A DNA stretch of 57,115 nt from an uncultured Gluconobacter sp. (GCA_937880175.1 CALFLO010000007.1:1-57115), one strand, 5' to 3'; counted from the stretch's first letter, positions 18,060 to 28,999 are shown. The notes: generated from the letters alone by a model not told the origin. Numbers and translations: made by a program.

Positions 18060-18265
18060 TGCCTGTGCAGGTTAATCTGGATGAGTTGCTGAAGGCGCGG
18101 GGGATGTCTTTGACGGAACTGTCGGAGAAAGTGGGGCTGACGCTGGCCAATCTTTCCATTCTCAAAACAGGAAAAGCAAAGGCGATCCGGTTTTCTACCC
18201 TTGAGGCCTTGTGCCGGGTTCTCGACTGCCAGCCGGGCGATCTTCTTCGATATTCAGGCGACTAA
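18059..18265 (+). CDS. Small XRE/YozG-like HTH transcriptional regulator
   Basis: A 68-residue single-domain Cro/CI-type DNA-binding protein. The HTH is MSLTELSEKVGLTLANLSIL (about residues 15-34), followed by the family block RFSTLEALCRVLDCQPGDLL. It is translationally coupled to the DUF2975 protein. The matching palindromes in front of the operon are plausible autoregulatory sites. A strong terminator follows directly. Confidence 0.92.
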   Translation: MPVQVNLDELLKARGMSLTELSEKVGLTLANLSILKTGKAKAIRFSTLEALCRVLDCQPGDLLRYSGD

Positions 18266-18276
18266 AAACAAAAAAA

Positions 18277-18305
18277 CCCCGCCAGATTGCTCCGGCGGGG
18301 TTTTT
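18277..18305. terminator. Bidirectional intrinsic terminator between the HTH gene and carB
   Basis: A 7-bp GC stem (CCCCGCC at 18277-18283, GGCGGGG at 18294-18300) is flanked by six or more A on the left and five T on the right, so it can end both the plus-strand HTH transcript and the minus-strand carB transcript. Confidence 0.85.
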
Positions 18306-18321
18306 CGGGATCAGGAAGGGT

Positions 18322-21576
<3,255 letters not shown>

Positions 21577-21579
21577 GGC

Positions 21580-22947
21580 TCAGGCTCCTGCTTTAGCGCG
21601 ACGGTCCATGACCGTGACGAAACGCTCGAAAAGATAGAAACTGTCGGACGGGCCGGGGCTCGCCTCTGGGTGGTACTGGACGGAGAAGGCGTCCTTCGTG
21701 GTCGACGCGATGCCTTCGTTGGAGCCGTCGAACAGGCTCACATGCGTCACCTTCACATCGGCCGGGAGGGATTTTTCGTCCACTGCGAAGCCATGGTTCT
21801 GGCTGGTGATTTCCACGCGGCCGGTCTCGACGTCCTTGACCGGCTGGTTGGCGCCGCGATGGCCGCGTTCCAGCTTGTAGGTCTTGCCGCCCAGCGCCTG
21901 CGCGAGAAGCTGATGGCCGAGGCAGATGCCGAAGACAGGGACGTTCGCATCCAGAACCTTGCGGATGGCGGGGACGGCATAGGTGCCGGTTGCGGCCGGA
22001 TCGCCGGGGCCGTTGGAGAGGAACACGCCTTCGGGCTTGAGTTCCAGGATTTCTTCGGCGGTGGCCGTGGCGGGCAGGACGGTGACGTCACAGCCGGCGG
22101 TCACGAGGCAGCGCAGGATGTTGTCCTTCGCGCCATAGTCCATGGCGACCACGCGGCGGCGGTTTTCGGTCCGGGCGGGACGGGTGGTTTCCCACACGCC
22201 TTCGGTCCAGACGCGCCTGGGCTGGGTGACCTCTTTGGCGAGGTCCATGCCTTCGAGGCCGGGCCACTGGCGGGCCTGCTCCAGCAGGGCGGCGGGGTCA
22301 ATGCGTCCGTTTGCGGGGAAGGCTATGATCGCAGTCTGCGGACCCTTGTCGCGCAGGGTGCGGGTGATGGCGCGGGTGTCGATGCCGCTGATGCCCGCGC
22401 GATTATGCTTGGCGAGCCATGCGGCGAGGGGCTCGTGGGAGCGCCAGCTTGCCGGGGCGGTGATGTCTTCCTTCACGACGGCACCGAGGGCCGCCATCTT
22501 CGGGGCCTCGTTGTCATCGGTGTTCGTGCCGACATTGCCGATATGCGGGAAGGTGAAGGTCACGATCTGCCCGGCGAAGGACGGATCGGTCAGGGTTTCC
22601 TGATAGCCGGTCATGCCGGTGGAGAAGCAGAGTTCTCCGACGGCGCCTTCCGTATGGGCACCGAAGCCACGGCCCCAGAGGACCGTCCCATCGGCAAGGA
22701 CAAGGGCGGCGTTGGCGCCGGGAGGGCAGGGATTGGACACGTCCGTCTCTCTTTCTTGTTCTTGTGGGGTGAGGTCCGCTGTCAGGTCCTGAAGGGCGAT
22801 TCCCGGCACGCGCAGCAGGGCAGGCCAGTGCTTGGTCGGGACCATGCGGGACTGGCGCCACTTACGGACGGCTTCCAGTCCGACGCCCGCGAGGGCGGCG
22901 ATCTCGTCCGCGCCTCCGGCTTTTTCGATGATTCTGTCGATGTCCAT
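21580..22947 (-). CDS. carA: Carbamoyl-phosphate synthase small subunit with N-terminal HTH-like domain
   Basis: From ATG 22947 the frame gives 455 residues. Residues 70-455 are a complete CarA: amidotransferase nucleophile C342 in FGICLGHQ, with H426 and E428 in QYHPEA. Residues 1-60 form an extra domain resembling a YdaS/Cro-type helix-turn-helix (DEIAALAGVGLEAVRKWRQS, 14-33), followed by a charged linker. A GTG at 22740 (residue 70) has a purine-rich AAGAGAGACGGAC before it and would give a standard 386-residue CarA, so nested products are possible. No stop codon separates the two parts. I recall an HTH-like domain family named for CarA fusions, unverified. The frame upstream of 22947 overlaps yqeY and is not used. 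Confidence 0.9.
   Translation of the reverse strand: MDIDRIIEKAGGADEIAALAGVGLEAVRKWRQSRMVPTKHWPALLRVPGIALQDLTADLTPQEQERETDVSNPCPPGANAALVLADGTVLWGRGFGAHTEGAVGELCFSTGMTGYQETLTDPSFAGQIVTFTFPHIGNVGTNTDDNEAPKMAALGAVVKEDITAPASWRSHEPLAAWLAKHNRAGISGIDTRAITRTLRDKGPQTAIIAFPANGRIDPAALLEQARQWPGLEGMDLAKEVTQPRRVWTEGVWETTRPARTENRRRVVAMDYGAKDNILRCLVTAGCDVTVLPATATAEEILELKPEGVFLSNGPGDPAATGTYAVPAIRKVLDANVPVFGICLGHQLLAQALGGKTYKLERGHRGANQPVKDVETGRVEITSQNHGFAVDEKSLPADVKVTHVSLFDGSNEGIASTTKDAFSVQYHPEASPGPSDSFYLFERFVTVMDRRAKAGA
22741..22947 (-). other. Segment encoding the extra HTH-like domain fused to CarA
   Basis: These 69 codons encode a compact domain with a tryptophan-rich core (VRKWRQSRMVPTKHWPALL) and a short charged linker (PQEQERETD) before the canonical CarA start. 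It could be translated as part of CarA or only from the upstream start, giving two CarA lengths. Confidence 0.7.
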
Positions 22948-23012
22948 GGTCGCCCCGTTGCTGGCTGCCGGATGTCTTCCTGGGGCCTCTGAATAAGGGA
23001 TCGGAAACGGAA

Positions 23013-23028
23013 TGGGAAGTTTTTTCCC
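23013..23028. repeat. Palindromic direct repeat upstream of carA, copy 1
   Basis: TGGGAAGTTTTTTCC followed by C; GGGAA and TTCCC form 5-bp arms with a 5-bp spacer. The same 15 bp recurs 44 bp away at 23057. It lies 66 bp upstream of the long carA start and between the divergent carA and yqeY genes. Confidence 0.75.
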
Positions 23029-23056
23029 AAGGGCTGGTTTGCGTTCCTGGAAAGGG

Positions 23057-23071
23057 TGGGAAGTTTTTTCC
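23057..23071. repeat. Palindromic direct repeat upstream of carA, copy 2
   Basis: An exact copy of the 15-bp TGGGAAGTTTTTTCC. Its outer palindromic position is changed (G instead of C), leaving 4-bp arms. Two identical sites on about the same DNA face suggest a repressor or activator site for carA and/or yqeY. Confidence 0.75.
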
Positions 23072-23209
23072 GAATGGCTTGTTTTGCGGCCACAGGGGCT
23101 GCCGGATTGTTGCAAACCGGCTTTTGTGCGATTTTGCCGCCATTCACGGAATGAGGGACGGCTCGCCGAGGGAGTTTCCTGCGGGCTGTCCGATGTAAGG
23201 AGAACGGCG

Positions 23210-23665
23210 ATGTCGCTTCGCAAGCAGATCATGGACGACCTCAAGACAGCCATGAAGGCCGGTCAGTCCGAGACGGTGGCCCAGATCCGCGGGATTACGG
23301 CCAAGATCAAGGATCTGGACGTTGCCGCCCGCGCCAAGAGCGCCGAGGTGACGGACACGGACATCATTTCCGCCCTGCGTTCCATGATCAAGTCCCGCAC
23401 GGAATCCGCCACGATGTATCGTGAGGGTGGCCGTCCGGAGCTGGCGGAAAAGGAAGAGGGCGAGATCGCGACGATCAAGTCCTATCTGCCGCCGGAACTG
23501 GACGAAGGTCAGCTCAAGGCCGGGATCGAGGACGCCGTGAAGAAGACGGAAGCGGCTGGCATGAAGGACATGGGCAAGGTCATGGCCGCGCTGAAGGAGC
23601 GTTTCGGCGCGGATCTGGACCCGGCGAAGGCCAGTGCGCTGGTGAAGGCGCATCTCTCGGCCTGA
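23210..23665 (+). CDS. yqeY: GatB/YqeY domain-containing protein
   Basis: A 151-residue helical protein of the YqeY family, related to the tRNA-binding tail of GatB amidotransferases: MSLRKQIMDDLKTAMKAGQ at the start and GKVMAALKERFGADLDPAKA near the end. Function is unproven, with tRNA-related amidation suspected. ATG 23210 follows a clear AAGGAG, preferred over the frame opening at 23012. In related genomes carA, yqeY, dnaG and rpoD are often contiguous (recalled); here an accessory block separates yqeY from dnaG. Confidence 0.93.
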   Translation: MSLRKQIMDDLKTAMKAGQSETVAQIRGITAKIKDLDVAARAKSAEVTDTDIISALRSMIKSRTESATMYREGGRPELAEKEEGEIATIKSYLPPELDEGQLKAGIEDAVKKTEAAGMKDMGKVMAALKERFGADLDPAKASALVKAHLSA

Positions 23666-23693
23666 TCCTTTCATCAGAGTCTGATGTTTCAGG

Positions 23694-23719
23694 AAGCCGT
23701 CCCTTCGGGGGCGGCTTTT
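23694..23719 (+). terminator. Intrinsic terminator of yqeY
   Basis: A 10-bp stem with one T-G wobble closes on a TTCG tetraloop (23704-23707) and ends in TTTT at 23716-23719. It is 28 bp past the yqeY stop and just before the convergent AraC gene. Confidence 0.85.
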
Positions 23720-23725
23720 CTGTTT

Positions 23726-24523
23726 TCAGGGCGTCCGGCAGAGCCTTGCGTAATCGCCGGGACGGTATCCCGTGTTTTTATGGAAGGCCGTCGCGAAGGC
23801 GCCGAGGCTCTCATAGCCGACGTCGAGCGCCACGCTGGCTATGCTTTCGCCGCGCGCCAGTTTTTCCTGTGCGTTCAGGATGCGCAGGCGTTGCCGCCAG
23901 ACGGAGAACGGCAGTCCCGTCTCAACTGTGAAATGGCGGACGAAGGAGCGCAGCGACATGGCGGCCAGTCTGGCCCAGTCTTTTTGGTCGCGGGGGTCTG
24001 CCGGGTTGTCGCTCAGGGCGTTGGCGACGCGGCAGAGTTGTTCGCTTTTGGGGAAAGGTAGGGACACGGAGGCGCGCGGGGCGGCCAGAAACTCGTGCCA
24101 GAAGCATTCCGCGAGACGGCCGATATGCGCGTCCCATCGGGTTTCGTCAGCGTCATAAGAGAGGCGGTCGGCCAGAGCCGTGAGGAGACGTGTTCCGCCT
24201 GCGAGGAAGGGCTCGTCGGGGAGGCCGGAGCATTTTGCTGCGCTGACATACAGGCTCCAGCCTGCGACGGCGCCGTGGGAGCGGGCTTCATGCAGGAGCC
24301 TGGGCGGGAGCCAGAGGCACTGGCCGGGGCCGATCAGCCAGTAGGCGTGCTCGGTGCGGATGGCCATGACGCCGCTTTCAATACCGAAAATCTGGCCGCG
24401 TTCATGGGCGTGCCGGTCTGCGACCCGGCGCGTGTCCTGTTTCATGTGGCCGCCGAGGAGCCATGGCGTTGTGGCGGTGGGATGTTCGGCTGCGGCGGGG
24501 GTCATGAAGGAATTGGCGCACAT
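23726..24523 (-). CDS. AraC family transcriptional regulator
   Basis: A 265-residue regulator with an N-terminal cupin-like ligand domain (GQIFGIESGVMAI, WLPPRLLHEA) and C-terminal double HTH: SLRSFVRHFTVETG as the first recognition region and SIASVALDVGYESLGAFATA as the second. This arrangement suits AraC proteins of the cupin type that control a nearby gene. The closest candidate is the divergent dehydrogenase at 24636. The frame also has an upstream TTG at 24559, but ATG 24523 is more likely. The ligand is unknown. Confidence 0.9.
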   Translation of the reverse strand: MCANSFMTPAAAEHPTATTPWLLGGHMKQDTRRVADRHAHERGQIFGIESGVMAIRTEHAYWLIGPGQCLWLPPRLLHEARSHGAVAGWSLYVSAAKCSGLPDEPFLAGGTRLLTALADRLSYDADETRWDAHIGRLAECFWHEFLAAPRASVSLPFPKSEQLCRVANALSDNPADPRDQKDWARLAAMSLRSFVRHFTVETGLPFSVWRQRLRILNAQEKLARGESIASVALDVGYESLGAFATAFHKNTGYRPGDYARLCRTP

Positions 24524-24603
24524 GAGTCGAACTATGGCCCGTGAGCGGGGGAACGCCAAAATGACTTTCGCTAGAACTGTGATGTCCAGGCGGGTTTGAA
24601 GTC

Positions 24604-24620
24604 CTGAACGGAATGTTCAG
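24604..24620. promoter_or_regulatory. Operator-like palindrome upstream of the dehydrogenase gene
   Basis: CTGAAC and GTTCAG are perfect 6-bp arms with a 5-bp spacer, ending 15 bp before the ATG at 24636 in the gap to the divergent AraC gene. Confidence 0.45.
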
Positions 24621-24635
24621 CGGGAGATCAGGATC

Positions 24636-25517
24636 ATGAAAGTCGGTTTTGTGGGCCTCGGGGCCATGGGACATGCGATGGCGGAGCGTCTTCTCAAGGG
24701 AGGGCACAAGCTTGTCGTAACCAACAGGACGCGTGAGAAGGCGGATGATCTGGTGGCGCAGGGGGCAGTTTTCGCCGAGACGCCTGCGGACGTGGCGCGG
24801 CAGGTGGAGGTCGTGTTCTCCATGCTGTTCGATGACGCCAGCACGGAAGAGGCTGTGTTCGGAGAGCATGGCATCGTGACGGCTCTGGCGCCGGGCGCCA
24901 TTCATGCATGCAGCAGTACGCTGTCTCTGGAGCAGGCGCGCCGTTTGCGGGACGGGCATGCGGAGCGCGGGCAGGGTTATGTCAGTGCCAATGTGCTCGG
25001 GCGGCCTCCGGCGGCGAAGGCTGGCGAACTGTTCGTGGTAACGGCGGGAGCGGAGGAGGCGCTGAAGCGTCTGCGGCCTTTGCTGGAGTGCTTCGGGTCG
25101 AAGATTTTCGAAGTGGGGCAGGATCCGGTTCAGGCCAATCTGGCCAAGCTGTCTCTGAATTTCATGATCTATTCGACGATCGAGCAGATGGCGGAAGTCT
25201 TTGCGCTGAATGAAAAGGCCGGGACGGATCCGCATGCGATCTTCGAGATCATGACGGGCAGTTTCTACAACGCGCCGGTTCATAAGAATTACGGAAAGCT
25301 GATGGTCGATCATGAATACGACCATCCGGGCGCGCCGGTGACGCTGGGGCTCAAGGATATGGAAATGTTCCTCAAGGCCGGTGGGGAGCATGGGGTTCCG
25401 CTGCCTTACGCCTCGGTGGTGCGTGACCGGTTGCTGAGTGCGATCAGTGCGGGGGATGCCGAGCGTGATTTCGTCGTGCTGCTGGAGCGGGCGCGGCAGG
25501 ACAGTGGGTTGAAATAG
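24636..25517 (+). CDS. NAD(P)-dependent beta-hydroxyacid dehydrogenase family enzyme
   Basis: A 293-residue enzyme of the 3-hydroxyisobutyrate/6-phosphogluconate dehydrogenase superfamily. Residues 4-16 form the dinucleotide-binding loop (GFVGLGAMGHAMA), NRTREKADDL after the second strand suggests NADP preference, and the catalytic lysine is in NLAKLSLNF near 171. The substrate-binding GxSG-type block is altered to SANVLGRPPAAKAGEL. Substrate unknown; glyoxylate/succinic semialdehyde reductase-like activity is one option. An AGGATC ribosome-binding region precedes the ATG. Confidence 0.9.
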   Translation: MKVGFVGLGAMGHAMAERLLKGGHKLVVTNRTREKADDLVAQGAVFAETPADVARQVEVVFSMLFDDASTEEAVFGEHGIVTALAPGAIHACSSTLSLEQARRLRDGHAERGQGYVSANVLGRPPAAKAGELFVVTAGAEEALKRLRPLLECFGSKIFEVGQDPVQANLAKLSLNFMIYSTIEQMAEVFALNEKAGTDPHAIFEIMTGSFYNAPVHKNYGKLMVDHEYDHPGAPVTLGLKDMEMFLKAGGEHGVPLPYASVVRDRLLSAISAGDAERDFVVLLERARQDSGLK

Positions 25518-25931
25518 GTGTCAGGACATCTTGAGGCGTCCGGTCGTGCTCCGGAGAGGATCATTCGGGACATGTTCGCCATGCTTGCGGATTTCGGGTC
25601 CAATCTGGACGCGCTGACGGCATTTATGACGCCCGATTATCGCCAGCTTGTGGATGGGCGCGAGATGACGCTGGCGGATTTCCGCGCTCATGCGCTGGCC
25701 CTACGGGAAGGGTTGTCTTCTCTGGAAATCGAGATCCTGCGTATCGTTTGTGAGAAGGATCGGGCGGCGACGGTTCATCTGGCGTCGGCGACCCGGCCTT
25801 GCGGGGCGCGGAGCGTGATCCGGGTGGTGGCGTTCTATCGGTTTCGGGAGGGGCGCATCTGTCTTGTGGATGAACTGACGCATGTTCAGGAAGGCCATGA
25901 GGCGGATGGTGCGCTTGGAAGCCTGCAATAG
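25518..25931 (+). CDS. NTF2-like (SnoaL/DUF4440-type) small protein
   Basis: A 137-residue protein with the look of an NTF2-like cone fold: an early helix (RIIRDMFAMLADFG), TAFMTPDYRQLVDGREMTLADFRAH, and late strands (VIRVVAFYRFREGRICLVDEL). Such proteins bind or isomerise small molecules, but nothing here fixes a function. GTG 25518 directly follows the dehydrogenase stop; ATG 25572, behind GGAGAGG, is an equally good start. It is probably co-transcribed with the dehydrogenase. Confidence 0.75.
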   Translation: MSGHLEASGRAPERIIRDMFAMLADFGSNLDALTAFMTPDYRQLVDGREMTLADFRAHALALREGLSSLEIEILRIVCEKDRAATVHLASATRPCGARSVIRVVAFYRFREGRICLVDELTHVQEGHEADGALGSLQ

Positions 25932-26003
25932 CGCGCGGCAGGGTTTGACAGGGCCGCGCCGAGGTCCTCACTCTGAAATCCGGTTTTTACGGATGAGGCC
26001 AGA

Positions 26004-26966
26004 ATGTCGGCAGGTGGTTCAACGAAGGTCGTTTTCATTGCGCTGGGGGTCAATCTTGCGATTGCCTGCGTGAAGGGTGTGGCAGCTCTGCTCACCGGTT
26101 CGGCCGCGATGCTGGCGGAGACGGTTCATTCCTTTGTCGACTGCGGCAACCAGCTTCTGCTGCTGGTGGGCATGAAGCGCGCGGCGGCTCCGGCGACGAA
26201 AGAGCATCCGCTGGGGCACCACCGCGAGCTTTATTTCTGGACGCTTGTGGTGGCGGGCGCGCTGTTTATCGGAGGCGGGGTCGCGTCCCTGCATGAAGGC
26301 TGGGAGAAGGTCTGGCATCCGGCGGCGATGGAGCCGATCCATGTGCTGGGGCATGTTTTTCCCGGCTGGTGGCTGAATGTCGCCATTCTCGGGATTTCGG
26401 GCAGCATGGAGGGCTATGGGTTTCTGGCGGCCATGAAATCCCTGCCGTCCGGGAAGGGCTCCCTGTGGACCATGATCCGCCGCAGTACCGATCCGGGGCT
26501 GTTTGTCGTGCTGTTTGAGGACGGTGCGGCGCTGGTCAGTCTGATGATCGCGCTGGTCTTTACCGTGCTGTCCGTCGTGACGGGGTGGCATGTTCTGGAT
26601 GGTGTGGCGTCGCTGCTGATCGGGCTTGTTCTGGTGATTGTCGCGGTGCTGTTGACGAACGAGACGCGCTCCCTGCTGGTTGGGGAGAGCAGTCCGGAAA
26701 TCGATGCATTCGTTCGGGCCGAGGCGGTGAAGCTGCCGGGTGTGGTTGGGGTCAACGAGGTCGTGACCGAGACGCGGGGCCCGGGGAGCATCATCGTCCT
26801 GCTGTCGCTGGACTGGGAGGACACGCTGAGTGCCGGGCAGGTGGAGCAGGGCGTTTCGGCGCTGGAGCGGGTGACGAGGGCGCGGTATCCGTCGGTGCTG
26901 CGGATGTATGTCGAGGCGCAGGACAAGCGCGACAGTGCTCCGGATATCGCCCTGCAGCACCCCTGA
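26004..26966 (+). CDS. Cation diffusion facilitator family transporter
   Basis: A 320-residue metal exporter with about six membrane helices. The metal site is visible as ETVHSFVDCGNQ in helix 2 (H and D) and a second HxxxD-type position in later helices (FVVLFEDGAAL); HPLGHHRELYFW is a family hallmark in the loop. The C-terminal cytoplasmic domain follows from residue ~215. CDF proteins export Zn2+, Co2+, Fe2+ or Mn2+ in exchange for protons; the specificity is not evident. It stands alone with a hairpin after its stop. Confidence 0.93.
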   Translation: MSAGGSTKVVFIALGVNLAIACVKGVAALLTGSAAMLAETVHSFVDCGNQLLLLVGMKRAAAPATKEHPLGHHRELYFWTLVVAGALFIGGGVASLHEGWEKVWHPAAMEPIHVLGHVFPGWWLNVAILGISGSMEGYGFLAAMKSLPSGKGSLWTMIRRSTDPGLFVVLFEDGAALVSLMIALVFTVLSVVTGWHVLDGVASLLIGLVLVIVAVLLTNETRSLLVGESSPEIDAFVRAEAVKLPGVVGVNEVVTETRGPGSIIVLLSLDWEDTLSAGQVEQGVSALERVTRARYPSVLRMYVEAQDKRDSAPDIALQHP

Positions 26967-26973
26967 ACGCAGA

Positions 26974-26997
26974 TCGGGCCCCCTTTCGGGAGCCCGA
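26974..26997. terminator. GC-rich hairpin between convergent genes
   Basis: Arms TCGGGCCCCC and GGGAGCCCGA pair around a TTTC loop with one mismatch. It lies between the CDF gene and the convergent secreted-protein gene. No T-run follows on either strand, so it may be a weak or Rho-aided terminator. Confidence 0.5.
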
Positions 26998-27031
26998 CAC
27001 TGTCTGTCAGCCGTAATGGACTGGCAGGATC

Positions 27032-27418
27032 TTACTGCTGCGGCTGTGTGGCCGGAACGGCTGGAGCTGCCTGAGCCGGAGCGGCAGTACCCGGCTGGGT
27101 CGTGCCGTTCATCTGGCCCGGGGAGGTGGAGTGCTCGACATCGTAGGCCGTGGCCTTCTCGATGTAGGTGCCCTTCGCGCCCGGATGTTCCTTGTCGTAC
27201 AGGGCAGCCTTTGCGCGGGCTTCCTTGCGGTAACGGTGACGCACATACATGCCGGTCGCGCAGCCACCCATGGCGCCCAGGACGCCGTGGTGGTTGGCGA
27301 CATGTCCACCGACGGCGCCCGCAGCGCCGTATTTGAGGCAGCCGCCCGGTTCCGCTTCAGCCGTCGTGATCGACGTTGCCAGCAGACCGGCGGCGGCAAG
27401 CATCAGGTACTTTTTCAT
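27032..27418 (-). CDS. Small secreted glycine-zipper-like protein
   Basis: A 128-residue exported protein of unknown function. A signal peptide (residues 1-22, ending TTAEAEP) is followed by a short glycine-rich hydrophobic stretch (YGAAGAVGGHVANHHGVLGAMGG) cut here by two halves, then a basic segment and a Pro/Ala/Gln-rich tail. Two cysteines (about 27 and 53) flank the glycine-zipper-like part. Proteins of this layout sit in or near the outer membrane. GGAAGCACTC precedes the ATG. Confidence 0.75.
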   Translation of the reverse strand: MKKYLMLAAAGLLATSITTAEAEPGGCLKYGAAGAVGGHVANHHGVLGAMGGCATGMYVRHRYRKEARAKAALYDKEHPGAKGTYIEKATAYDVEHSTSPGQMNGTTQPGTAAPAQAAPAVPATQPQQ

Positions 27419-27439
27419 GAGTGCTTCCTGTTTTCCAAA

Positions 27440-27460
27440 GCTGCTGGGTTACCCGGCAGC
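27440..27460 (-). terminator. Hairpin downstream of the HWE kinase gene
   Basis: A 9-bp stem with one T-G wobble (GCTGCTGGG / CCCGGCAGC) and a 3-nt loop, 36 bp past the kinase stop. On the minus strand it is followed by TTTGGAAAA, a weak U-tract. Confidence 0.5.
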
Positions 27461-27495
27461 ACAGAGACGGGTTCCAGCATGCCCCAACCCCGCGT

Positions 27496-28875
27496 TCAGA
27501 ACAACCGGGAGGGGCAGCGCACCACGTTTTCGGCAGGCGCCTGGAAGGTCCAGACGGTTCCGTCCGGTTCGTGACAGCAGGAGCTGCTCGCACCGGGGAT
27601 CGAGCGGGGATTGTGTTCGATGACGATCGATCCGAAGCCCCGGCGTTCCGGCCGGGCGACGGTGGGGCCGCCGGTCTCTTTCCAGCACATCCGGAAGACG
27701 GGTTTGTCCTCTTCGTCGTGCAGGCCCCAGCTGACGGTTACGGTTCCGGTGTCGTTCGACAGGGCGCCGTATTTGATGGCGTTGGTCGTCAGTTCATAGA
27801 TCGCCAGACCGATGCGGTCGGCGGTCTCGGGGACGAACTGAAGTGCCGGGTCGCCCTCGATCCGCAGGCGCGTGGCGGGGAAGTCTCCGGCCACAACGGT
27901 CTGTGAGGTGACAACGTCGTGGACCGTGGCGCCCGTCCATTCGCCATGGATCAGGAGGTCCTGACTGCGGGCGATGGAGGTGATGCGCTCTTCCAGAACC
28001 TTGACGAAGGGGGCCGTAGGATCGGGGACAGTGCGCCGGATCAGGGCCTGAAAGATGGCGAGCATGTTCTTGGAGCGGTGATTCAGCTCGTTGAGGAGCA
28101 GTGCGATCCGCTGTTCGTTTTCATGCTGGGTCGTCACATCGCGCGAGACGCAGAGAATGGCCTCGACGCTCTGGTCCGGGTTCAGAAGCGGGGTCAGCAT
28201 GTTGTCCCAGTGCCGGGTGGGCTGACCGGGGAGCTGGCTGACGCCCATGAAGCGGGCGTTCTGGCCTTTATTGGCGTCCCTCAGCGCGTCGCCACCGGGA
28301 GTATGGGCCTCGCATGGGAGCAGGTCGAGCCAGCGCATGCCGAAGCCGGAGGTGCTGTCGACGCCGAGCGCATTGCAGCCGGCCGTGTTCATGTGGACCA
28401 GCGTGCCGTCCGTCGCGATTTCCTTGATGCAGTCCACGCTGACATTGAGCATCCGGTCGCGGATATCGGCCTTCTGGAGGAGAGCCTCCTCGTGGCGTTT
28501 CTGTTCATGGATGTCGGTCAGGATAAGGATGCGGCCCACGCACTCGCTGCTGGAAAGCGGACGCTGGACGATGCGCAGGAGGAACCAGCGGGCGTCTCCG
28601 TCCGGGGTCAGGATGCGGAAACTTGTGGTCCGCGGGGTGCCGGACGGTGTGGTGTCGCGCAGGGTGCGGGCGACGTCTGGCTGATCGGCTGGGAGGACGA
28701 TCGGGAGCCATTTTGAAAATGGGAGCGGGACGCCGAGGGCTGCGGCCTGCTGCTTCCAGGCCGTGTTGAAATGCGCGGGGCCTGCGTTGTCGGCAGGTTC
28801 CATGCAGATCAGGTCAGGCAGCAGGTCAAAAGCGGGACAGGAAATGTCTGGCGGGGCGGTTTGTGTCTGTCCCAT
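27496..28875 (-). CDS. PAS-containing HWE-type sensor histidine kinase
   Basis: A 459-residue soluble kinase with two PAS-like sensor segments (about residues 15-125 and 140-250) and an HWE/HisKA_2 transmitter: H266 in LLNELNHRSKNML, the N-box with E362 and N365 in YELTTNAIKYG, and the family marker WKETGGP at 398-404 followed by RRGFGS. No membrane segment is seen, so it senses a cytoplasmic cue. HWE kinases often feed general-stress or light responses in alphaproteobacteria. No response regulator is encoded nearby. Confidence 0.92.
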   Translation of the reverse strand: MGQTQTAPPDISCPAFDLLPDLICMEPADNAGPAHFNTAWKQQAAALGVPLPFSKWLPIVLPADQPDVARTLRDTTPSGTPRTTSFRILTPDGDARWFLLRIVQRPLSSSECVGRILILTDIHEQKRHEEALLQKADIRDRMLNVSVDCIKEIATDGTLVHMNTAGCNALGVDSTSGFGMRWLDLLPCEAHTPGGDALRDANKGQNARFMGVSQLPGQPTRHWDNMLTPLLNPDQSVEAILCVSRDVTTQHENEQRIALLLNELNHRSKNMLAIFQALIRRTVPDPTAPFVKVLEERITSIARSQDLLIHGEWTGATVHDVVTSQTVVAGDFPATRLRIEGDPALQFVPETADRIGLAIYELTTNAIKYGALSNDTGTVTVSWGLHDEEDKPVFRMCWKETGGPTVARPERRGFGSIVIEHNPRSIPGASSSCCHEPDGTVWTFQAPAENVVRCPSRLF

Positions 28876-28911
28876 GTTTCTTTCTGACGGCAGCGCGCAG
28901 GAATGCGATGG

Positions 28912-28966
28912 TTTCAGGATCCATGCGCGATAAATGCTGTCGCGCTTTGCGATATGTATCCTGAAA
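28912..28966. repeat. Nested inverted repeat between the ADH operon and the HWE kinase gene
   Basis: Outer arms TTTCAGGAT (28912-28920) and ATCCTGAAA (28958-28966) enclose inner arms GCGCGA (28925-28930) and TCGCGC (28940-28945). All arms are perfect. The element lies 3' of the ADH operon and 5' of the kinase gene and could be a terminator, an operator pair or a cruciform. Confidence 0.6.
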
Positions 28967-28999
28967 ATTCATCTTTCTGAAACATTTGTCTGACGCGGG

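Noticed and set aside
22948..23253. Extension of the CarA frame upstream of ATG 22947
   Set aside because: It runs through the promoter repeats and into the start of yqeY on the other strand, and the translation looks random.
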